Source of the DNA: Bacteroidales bacterium
Lineage (GTDB): Bacteria; Bacteroidota; Bacteroidia; Bacteroidales; VadinHA17
DNA: 61,438 bases
Direction: 5' to 3'
Assembly (NCBI GenBank): GCA_003152835.1
Contig: PMBC01000060.1
Location: 8,333 to 69,770, forward strand
In this document: in pieces, positions 54,820 to 61,438 of the stretch
How the letters are laid out: every line of letters starts with the position of its first letter
Numbering within the stretch: position 1 is the first letter of the stretch
The notes under the pieces: model-generated
Databases searched by the model: none
What the model was told of the DNA's origin: nothing
The model's input: the letters and a program-made list of their open reading frames with translations, nothing else
Translations under genes and position numbers: made by a program

Positions 54820-55812
54820 TTACTTCCTGATTCCAAAAATACCCCTGTCCACCAGCATCAGGTCAGCAAGCGCAATTGCCGCAGCAGCCTCAACAATTAC
54901 CGGCATCCTTAAGGCAATGCAAGTATCATGACGACCGGAGACTTTGAGGCTCTCCATCTTCCTGGTCTCAAAATTGAAAGTCGTCTGTCCGACTCCCGTT
55001 GATGAAGTTGGCTTGACTGCCACCCTGAATAATATTTCGTTTCCATTGGATATGCCTCCATTAATTCCCCCGGCATTGTTTGTTGCCGTTTTCCCATGCT
55101 CGTCAATGATGGGATCATTGTGTGCTGACCCTTTCATTGCTGCTGATGCAAATCCTGCGCCGAATTCAACTCCTTTAATGGCAGGGATTGAAAAAATCAG
55201 GTGACTGATTACTGATTCGATAGAATTGAAAAATGGTTCGCCGATAGCCATTGGAGGATTTGTAATCCGGCATTCAATTATTCCGCCAATTGAATCATTT
55301 ACTGCAACCGCATCATTTATAGCCTTCTGAATATCTGCTGACCCTCCCGCTGAAGTCAGATTTGCCGTGACTGTCGAGTTACTGCATATCTTCTTTGCAA
55401 TGACTCCAGCCGCAACAAGTCCCCAGGTTATTCGTCCTGAAAAATGCCCGCTGCCATTCAGATCGGAGAACCCTGAGTATTTGGTCTGAGCCGTAAAATC
55501 TGCATGTCCAGGTCTGGGAATATTTTTAAATTCACTATAGTCGGACGAAATTTTGTCCTTATTGCGGGTTTGAATTGCAATCGGGGAGCCTGTTGTGAAT
55601 CCATTATGGACTCCGCTCAGAATTTCAGGAAGGTCAGGCTCATGACGTTTTGTGGTACCTGCTGCCCCGCTCTGCCTCCTTGCCAGATCGTGCATAAAAT
55701 CTCCCTCACTGATTGCAATGCCGGGAGGGCAGCCATCAATTATCAGGCCTATTGCCGGGCCATGTGATTCTCCAAAAATGGAGATCCTGAATAATACACC
55801 GAAAGAATTCAT
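54820..55812 (-). CDS. aroC: Chorismate synthase
   Basis: 330 residues, slightly shorter than usual. Eliminates phosphate from EPSP to form chorismate, using reduced FMN. Family signatures are FGESHGPAIGLIIDGCPPGIAI, RRQSGAAGTTKRHEPD, RPGHADFTAQTKYSGFSDLNGSGHFSGRITWG, GGINGGISNGNEILFRVAVKPTSS and GRHDTCIALRMPVIVEA. It is downstream of aroB, 10 bases away, forming a shikimate pair. Confidence 0.95.
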   Translation of the reverse strand: MNSFGVLFRISIFGESHGPAIGLIIDGCPPGIAISEGDFMHDLARRQSGAAGTTKRHEPDLPEILSGVHNGFTTGSPIAIQTRNKDKISSDYSEFKNIPRPGHADFTAQTKYSGFSDLNGSGHFSGRITWGLVAAGVIAKKICSNSTVTANLTSAGGSADIQKAINDAVAVNDSIGGIIECRITNPPMAIGEPFFNSIESVISHLIFSIPAIKGVEFGAGFASAAMKGSAHNDPIIDEHGKTATNNAGGINGGISNGNEILFRVAVKPTSSTGVGQTTFNFETRKMESLKVSGRHDTCIALRMPVIVEAAAAIALADLMLVDRGIFGIRK

Positions 55813-55822
55813 ATACTGCCTT

Positions 55823-56857
55823 TTATTCTTTTTTAAACTTCTTGTAAAAACCTATCAGCTCTCCTGCTGGTACCTTTCTGATTTCAGGGGTTCCAATTCC
55901 TTCAATGAATACAAAATGAATATTATCTCCGGATTTTTTCTTGTCATGAAGAATAAGTTCCCCTATTGTATCAGAAGAAATATTATAAGAATTGAGCAGG
56001 TTATACTTCTTCATGAGATTGATAACCCTGTTGCATACCTTTCTGTCAATCAACCCTTTATTATAGGAGAAAAGAGTTGCCAGCTCCATCCCTGATGCGA
56101 CTGCATAACCATGTTTGAAAGCTTCATGAAGCTCAATTGCATGTCCGAAGGTATGTCCGAAATTAAGAATGCGCCTCAGGCCTGACTCCTTTTCATCCTT
56201 TGCGACAACAGAGGCTTTGAATTTAACCGACCTTGCCACAAGTTCTGAAAGAAGCTTGCGATCTCTCAGAATTACTTTTGCATAGTTCTTTTCAAGGATC
56301 TCAATAATTGAAGCATCTCCAATAATACCCGTTTTGATCAGCTCCGCCATACCTGAAAGATATTCCTCATCAGAAAGCGTCCTGAGCATTGTGGTATCAC
56401 AAATTACGAATTCCGGTTGTTTGAAATTACCAATCACATTTTTGATCCTGTCCAGATTGACCCCATTTTTACCGCCTGTGCTTGCGTCTACCTGCGACAG
56501 GAGAGTTGTTGAAACATACCCGCACCTTATGCCTCGAAGATAGACTGATGCAAGGAAGCCGGCAACATCACAAACAACGCCCCCTCCAACTGCCAGTATA
56601 AATCCTGAACGATCGATCCCCAGCTTAAGGAGTTTGGCTGCCAGCGTCTCAATGACCCTGAGTTTTTTACTCTCCTCTCCCGGCTCAATCTTAATAACCG
56701 GAAAATCAGGAAAACTCTTGCCATAAAGATTAAAAACGTTTTTATCGGTTATAATCACAACTCCGCTCTCCGGAAGCAGCCTGGTAACAGCTTCCCACCT
56801 TGCTCCCACCATTATAGCTGAAATCGAATCGGGTGTCTTTATAATAATTCTTTCCAA
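55823..56857 (-). CDS. aroB: 3-dehydroquinate synthase
   Basis: 344 residues. Converts DAHP to 3-dehydroquinate with NAD+ and a metal. Motifs are VIKIEPGEESKKL, VGGGVVCDVAGFLASVYLRGI, STTLLSQVDASTGGKNGVNL, ILNFGHTFGHAIE (metal ligands) and HGYAVASGMELA. The start is a TTG (MERIIIKTPD), because the frame has no ATG upstream and the next internal ATG would cut the conserved N-terminus. Operon with aroC. Confidence 0.94.
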   Translation of the reverse strand: MERIIIKTPDSISAIMVGARWEAVTRLLPESGVVIITDKNVFNLYGKSFPDFPVIKIEPGEESKKLRVIETLAAKLLKLGIDRSGFILAVGGGVVCDVAGFLASVYLRGIRCGYVSTTLLSQVDASTGGKNGVNLDRIKNVIGNFKQPEFVICDTTMLRTLSDEEYLSGMAELIKTGIIGDASIIEILEKNYAKVILRDRKLLSELVARSVKFKASVVAKDEKESGLRRILNFGHTFGHAIELHEAFKHGYAVASGMELATLFSYNKGLIDRKVCNRVINLMKKYNLLNSYNISSDTIGELILHDKKKSGDNIHFVFIEGIGTPEIRKVPAGELIGFYKKFKKE

Positions 56858-56995
56858 GTTATGGCAGATTAAATTTAAAATCTGAAAAAATCTCCTGGTA
56901 TACTTATTAACTTATTTAGATTCCTCCGGCAAAACGGCTTTATATGCAAATATAAAAATCATTACCTTAACGTCGTTAAGTATATCCCTGAATAT

Positions 56996-57643
56996 ATGAC
57001 TTTAAAAGAAAGATATGACGGTATTATAAGATATTTCACTGTAAATATGCCTGTTGCTGAGACAGAGCTTGTATATCAGGATCCTTTCGAGCTGGTAGTG
57101 GCTGTTATTTTATCGGCCCAGTGCACCGATAAAAGGGTGAATATGTTAACTCCTGCACTTATGGAACGGTTCCCGGATGCCGGAAGCATGGCAGAAGCAG
57201 AACCCTCAGAGATATTCGAATATATTAAATCGTGTTCATATCCAAACAACAAGGCAAAGCATCTCTCAGGAATGGCTAAAATGCTTGTCGCGGAATTCGG
57301 AGGGGTGATACCTTCCGATCCTGAAATGCTGCAGAGGCTGCCGGGTGTTGGCAGGAAAACGGCAAATGTTGTGGCCTCGGTTGTTTTCCGGAAACCTGTT
57401 ATGGCTGTCGATACCCATGTTTTCAGAGTGGCTGCAAGAATAGGGCTTTCCAGGAATGCAAAGAAACCTCTTGATACGGAGTTGCAGCTCACAAAAAATA
57501 TACCTTCAGAACTGATGCACCAGGCACATCACTGGCTGATTCTTCATGGAAGATATGTATGCAAAGCTAAAAAACCTCTTTGTGACAGCTGCGGAATAAC
57601 AGGATTATGTAAATTTTATAGTAAACAAAAAAATAAAAAGTAA
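56996..57643 (+). CDS. nth: Endonuclease III (DNA glycosylase/AP lyase)
   Basis: 215 residues. Removes oxidised pyrimidines. Catalytic Lys121 lies in the helix-hairpin-helix LPGVGRKTA and the essential Asp139 in AVDTHVFRVA; a 4Fe-4S cluster is bound by C189-x6-C196-x2-C199-x5-C205 at the C-terminus. All are intact. A short inverted repeat (CTTAAC/GTTAAG, 56966-56980) sits 15 bases upstream of the start. Confidence 0.96.
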   Translation: MTLKERYDGIIRYFTVNMPVAETELVYQDPFELVVAVILSAQCTDKRVNMLTPALMERFPDAGSMAEAEPSEIFEYIKSCSYPNNKAKHLSGMAKMLVAEFGGVIPSDPEMLQRLPGVGRKTANVVASVVFRKPVMAVDTHVFRVAARIGLSRNAKKPLDTELQLTKNIPSELMHQAHHWLILHGRYVCKAKKPLCDSCGITGLCKFYSKQKNKK

Positions 57644-57735
57644 ATTTTCAGTCATATTGCCATATTTGCTTAACAGAAAAGAATATCCACTCCATTTTTT
57701 ATTACTTTTAAAACGAATTTTCTAACACTGTTCTG

Positions 57736-60700
57736 ATGGATAATAAGAAGAAATATAAGGATCTTGAGGAGCGTTGCAGAAACCTGGAGACTGAACTGAA
57801 TAAATTGCGCCCGAAAGGCCAAGGTGCAGCCAGGTCATCCTCCGAAATGATTAACCGGGCTTTTCATGTAGCTTCCCATGCGATGGCTATTTCAAAGCTG
57901 GACTCCGGTGAGTTTGTTGATGTAAACGAAGCCTTTCTGAATATCCTTGGCTATTTAAAGCAGGAGGTTATTGGAAAGAATTCTGATGATTTAAAGCTTT
58001 TTACAGATATAAACGAAATCAACAAGTACATAAAGATTCTGCCAAAGCTGAAGTCTATCAGGGATTTTGTCACCACGCTGCGGACCAAAGATGGCATTGA
58101 AAAAAATGTCCTCTTTTCAGCTGAAATACTTCGGCTTGAGGATGATGATTACCTTTTAACTAACTATAATCCCATCTCTTCAAAGATTGGCGCAAAAATA
58201 AAAGAGAACAGGGGAGATATTCTGGATGAGATTTTCAATACCGTGAGCAGCTACCTGGCACTTTTCGATACCGACGAAGATGGCAGGTTTATAATCGTCG
58301 ATATAAACAACAAAGTAGAATCTGTTGAATTCATAGATAAAAATGAAGTAATCGGCAAATACGTTGATGAGACTCCGCTTGCAAACCGCGTTAAGCTTGT
58401 GGAACTCCTCCATCATCTCAGGGTTACGCGGGAATCTCATAAACTTGCAGCTTCAACTCTTGGTGACGATTCAGAAGGCTACTATATGGGATTCATCATC
58501 AGATCCGGAAGTTACGTAATTACGTGGGAACCAGGCCGACAGCAAAAAACTGATGAAGATCTGACCAAACAGTCATTGCTTTTTGAAAAATTAGCCGATA
58601 TGCTTCCCGAAATGATCTATGAAGTTGATCTTAAAGGGAAAATTCTATTTGTTAATTCTCACTGTATAAAGTACTTCGGGTTTACAAAGAAAGATTTAGC
58701 CAAAGGGGTGAACATTTCGGATATTTTTCCGGATGACTACAAGCAGATGATCAGCAACCTGGCTTCGCTGAAATCACCAGATGATAATTCAAGCAATGAA
58801 TATTATGCAAGAAAAAAAGATGGATCACTTCTGCCAATTGTAACTCACTCCTTTGCCATTTTCCACAATGGCAAAATTATAGGTTATCGTGGTACCTTAG
58901 CTGATATAAGCAAACAGAAACAATATGAGGAACAGATAAAAAGAGAAAAAGCATTTCTGGAGCATCTTATTGATTCGACTCCTGAGGCTATTGCAATGAC
59001 TGATATTTCGGGAACAATTACAATGGTTAACAGGGAGTTCACTAATCTTTTTGGATATTCATCCGAAGAATGCGCCAATAAAAACGTTGATGATCTTATA
59101 GTTCCTGAAGAACTAAGGAATGAGGCCAGGGAAATTGGAGCTCTTGCCTACAAGCACGAAAAGATCATTAAACATACAGTAAGAAAGGACAAAGCAGGAA
59201 ACAGGATACAGGTCGCGCTTGTCTCTACAGGTATAATTATCAATAATGAGATCGTCTCATTTCTTGGAATATACAGGGATATAACAACTGAAAGAAAAAA
59301 TCAGCTTCTACAGGAAATACTTTATAATATCTCTTCCGAAGCTCTTAAACAGATGGATATCAAGGAAATATATCCTACTATTGTTCATGAATTGAGTAAA
59401 ATATGGGATACCAATAATTTCTTCATTGCACTTTACGACAAGACATCGGATACCCTGTCACTGCCCTTCTTTATCGATGAGAAAGATAACTTCGATGAGA
59501 TACCAACCAAAAATACCATTACAGGCTATGTAATAAAGACAGATAAATCTGTTCTGCTCAGAGAGAATGACCTCAGGTTGCTGGAAGAGGCAGGTGAGAT
59601 TGACCTTATAGGGACTGACTGTAAAGTATGGATGGGAGTTCCCCTTAAAGTTGAAAACAATATTATTGGGGTGATGTGTCTGCAGGATTATAACGATGAA
59701 AATAAATTCTCGCAGGACGATTTATATGTGCTCGATTTTATTGCCAACCAGATCGCTATTGCAATACAGCGGAGAATTATGCTCGACAACCTTGTCGTTG
59801 CCCGTCAGAAAGCGGAAGAGGCAGCCCAGTCAAAGCAGATTTTCATGTCGACAATGAGCCATGAAATAAGGACCCCTCTTAATGAGGTAATTGGCATCAC
59901 CAACCTTCTCCTCCAGGGCAATCCCAGAGATGATCAGATGGATTATATCAAGACATTGCGTTTTTCAGGAAACCACTTGCTGACTCTGGTCAATGACGTC
60001 CTTGATTATAACAAGATGGAAGCGGGCAAGATCACTTTTGAACAGGTACAGTTCAACCTGAATGACTTCCTTGATGAAATAATGAGATCCTATTCTTTCA
60101 GGTCAAAGGCAAAACATCTTGATTTTGAAATCAGGAAAGAAGGCAAACTTCCTGTCGAAGTCATTGGCGATCAGGTCAGACTGAACCAGATATTATCAAA
60201 TCTTTTATCAAACGCTCTGAAGTTTACCAACCAGGGAGGTATAACCGTGACTATCAGGGAACTGGAAAGAAAAGATAACCTGTCAAATATGGAATTTTCA
60301 GTTAGTGATACGGGGATTGGAATTCCAAAAGACAAGCATTTGTCAATATTTGAAAGTTTTTCCCAGGCTGCCGCGGATACAACAAGAAATTTCGGAGGTA
60401 CAGGACTGGGACTTGCAATATGCAAGAAACTTATTGAACTTCAGGGTGGCACAATTGAAGTTGACAGTGAACCTGACCATGGATCTAAATTCACCTTTGC
60501 ACTAAAATTACAGGTCACAGCAAAAGGTTCTCAGGCTCGGGAGGGAGAACCAGCTGAATCATTTATAGGTCTTGAAGGGAAACGGATACTTGTTGCTGAA
60601 GACAATAAGGTAAACTTTTTTGTTGCAAACAAATTCCTCACAGGCTGGGGTGTAATCGTTACCTTCGCCGAGAATGGTCAGATAGCCGTCGATAAAGTTG

Positions 60701-60945
60701 TGAAAGAAGAATTTGACCTCGTTCTTATGGATCTTCATATGCCTGTCATGGATGGCATTGAAGCATCCAAAATCATTAGGAGCTCAAAAGATCCAAAGAT
60801 TAGCAGCATTCCGATAGTAGCACTTACTGCAGCTATAATGTCGGAGAGTCATGATAAAATAGAAGAGTTGAATATTAATGATTACGTTCTGAAGCCTTTT
60901 AGACCCCATGATCTCTTTTCAAGGATACTTAAGCATATAAGGTAA
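57736..60945 (+). CDS. Multi-PAS/GAF hybrid sensor histidine kinase
   Basis: 1,069 residues, no membrane segment, so cytosolic sensing is expected. Order: short coiled coil (1-30), PAS (about 40-150), a further PAS-like region (about 165-265), PAS (about 285-395), PAS (about 400-520, ending GIYRDITTERK), GAF (about 525-690), HisKA with phospho-accepting H709 in MSTMSHEIRTPLN, HATPase_c (about 810-925: N box LSNALKFT, G1 DTGIGIP, G2 GGTGLGL), and a C-terminal receiver with acceptor D999 in LVLMDLHMPVMDG. No HPt or DNA-binding domain is present. It could pass phosphate to a separate receiver such as the lone one at 19.1 kb (speculative). Confidence 0.9.
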   Translation: MDNKKKYKDLEERCRNLETELNKLRPKGQGAARSSSEMINRAFHVASHAMAISKLDSGEFVDVNEAFLNILGYLKQEVIGKNSDDLKLFTDINEINKYIKILPKLKSIRDFVTTLRTKDGIEKNVLFSAEILRLEDDDYLLTNYNPISSKIGAKIKENRGDILDEIFNTVSSYLALFDTDEDGRFIIVDINNKVESVEFIDKNEVIGKYVDETPLANRVKLVELLHHLRVTRESHKLAASTLGDDSEGYYMGFIIRSGSYVITWEPGRQQKTDEDLTKQSLLFEKLADMLPEMIYEVDLKGKILFVNSHCIKYFGFTKKDLAKGVNISDIFPDDYKQMISNLASLKSPDDNSSNEYYARKKDGSLLPIVTHSFAIFHNGKIIGYRGTLADISKQKQYEEQIKREKAFLEHLIDSTPEAIAMTDISGTITMVNREFTNLFGYSSEECANKNVDDLIVPEELRNEAREIGALAYKHEKIIKHTVRKDKAGNRIQVALVSTGIIINNEIVSFLGIYRDITTERKNQLLQEILYNISSEALKQMDIKEIYPTIVHELSKIWDTNNFFIALYDKTSDTLSLPFFIDEKDNFDEIPTKNTITGYVIKTDKSVLLRENDLRLLEEAGEIDLIGTDCKVWMGVPLKVENNIIGVMCLQDYNDENKFSQDDLYVLDFIANQIAIAIQRRIMLDNLVVARQKAEEAAQSKQIFMSTMSHEIRTPLNEVIGITNLLLQGNPRDDQMDYIKTLRFSGNHLLTLVNDVLDYNKMEAGKITFEQVQFNLNDFLDEIMRSYSFRSKAKHLDFEIRKEGKLPVEVIGDQVRLNQILSNLLSNALKFTNQGGITVTIRELERKDNLSNMEFSVSDTGIGIPKDKHLSIFESFSQAAADTTRNFGGTGLGLAICKKLIELQGGTIEVDSEPDHGSKFTFALKLQVTAKGSQAREGEPAESFIGLEGKRILVAEDNKVNFFVANKFLTGWGVIVTFAENGQIAVDKVVKEEFDLVLMDLHMPVMDGIEASKIIRSSKDPKISSIPIVALTAAIMSESHDKIEELNINDYVLKPFRPHDLFSRILKHIR

Positions 60946-60996
60946 AGGGTGCTCGGTGCAGGGTGAAGTTTAATGGATAGGAGTCTTCTGAAGCAG

Positions 60997-61438
60997 TTAT
61001 TTAATGCAGTAGCGGCTTATATATTCAGTTGCACGCTTGCTTCCAAGGATCAGTGCCTGCCTGAAATCGTGACAGGCATCATCAGTTTTTCCGGAATTGA
61101 CCAGGGCAACACCCTTGTTAAGCCACACTTCGGGATTTCCCGGAGCAAGGTCCAGGGACATGCTGTAATCTTTTGCAGCCCACTCCCAGGATTTTGATAA
61201 TAAATATGAGTTTGCCCTGTCAATATAACAATCAGGGTCATCAGGATGCAGTTTCAGATTCCTGGTAAAATAACTAATGGCTTCCAGGTTATGCCCTCCG
61301 GCAGATTCCATTTTGCCAGCAAGGCTCAGGGCACTTTTACTCTCAGGATAAATGTCGAGATACCTGCTAATATCTGCCATTGCTTTATCTGTCTCGCTTG
61401 TTTTCTTATAACATTCTGCTCTTTTGACAAATAGTTCG
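60997..61438 (-). CDS. Tetratricopeptide-repeat protein, C-terminal part
   Basis: The frame is open to the right edge of the window, so the start lies outside. Visible is the end of a TPR array: about three 34-residue units with the W-x-L-A-G/A-Y-P pattern (DISRYLDIYPESKSALSLAGKMESAG, AISYFTRNLKLHPDDPDCYIDRANSYL, AAKDYSMSLDLAPGNPEVWLNKGVAL, ACHDFRQALILGSKRA), ending IKSRY-like tail EYISRYCIK. TPRs mediate protein contacts. Without the N-terminus the cellular role cannot be set. Confidence 0.82.
   Translation of the reverse strand, partial: ELFVKRAECYKKTSETDKAMADISRYLDIYPESKSALSLAGKMESAGGHNLEAISYFTRNLKLHPDDPDCYIDRANSYLLSKSWEWAAKDYSMSLDLAPGNPEVWLNKGVALVNSGKTDDACHDFRQALILGSKRATEYISRYCIK

Overview
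The window comes from a member of the Bacteroidota. Several markers point there: a type IX secretion (gliding-motility-type) C-terminal domain, a tsaD/tamB divergent pair, an archaeal/eukaryotic-type prolyl-tRNA synthetase, OstA/SurA-type outer-membrane assembly genes, a DUF2795 protein, and AT-rich gene starts with few Shine-Dalgarno sequences but several matches to the Bacteroidota -7 motif TAnnTTTG. An anaerobic or facultative lifestyle is suggested (inference) by citrate/citramalate lyase, rubredoxin, a membrane polyferredoxin, methylmalonyl-CoA epimerase, cob(I)alamin adenosyltransferase and nickel-pincer cofactor genes. I saw no rRNA, tRNA, CRISPR, prophage or insertion sequence, and no gene-free stretch longer than about 300 bases.

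Layout. 0-5.7 kb: outer-membrane biogenesis (end of a probable PPIase, a SurA-like PPIase, an OstA-like protein), then DUF2795, corrinoid adenosyltransferase, an ABC ATPase and a methyltransferase on the minus strand. 5.8-12.4 kb: recG, a membrane-anchored J-domain protein, a serpin, an exported ADPRM-like phosphoesterase, a SiaC-like protein, a ketopantoate-reductase remnant and tsaD. 12.4-25.1 kb: tamB, an ExbB-ExbD-TonB energy-transducing operon, a lone receiver protein, glyA with a small ClC-like stub in front, and a coupled operon of two complementary M16 peptidases plus a T9SS cargo protein. 25.2-32.8 kb: rel, fur, an outer-membrane barrel on the opposite strand, purA, a SPOR lipoprotein and an acyl-CoA ligase. 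32.8-45.7 kb, the most metabolic and accessory-looking part: an HD-like protein, an isocitrate/isopropylmalate-family dehydrogenase, pepD, a mce-citDE-citF-rubredoxin operon in which CitD and CitE are fused, a NapH/NapG-like fused polyferredoxin with a Tat-type DUF362 protein, and a larC-larE-larB operon ending in a WbqC-like gene. 45.8-61.4 kb: a FadL-like porin, two Ser/Gly/Arg-rich secreted proteins (one frameshifted), proS, an unknown protein coupled to an Omp85-like barrel, tilS, aroC-aroB, nth, a large hybrid histidine kinase and the end of a TPR protein.

How it fits together. Much of the window is envelope construction and energisation (SurA, OstA, TamB, Omp85-like, TonB, FadL) plus housekeeping. 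No wholly new defence or mobile system is visible. The best leads are the CitD-CitE fusion operon with a direct-repeat promoter region, the NapH-NapG-like fusion paired with DUF362, lar maturation genes without a nearby larA and with a three-cysteine LarE, and three broken or stub genes (panE-like, ClC-like, RS-rich) marking recent gene decay.
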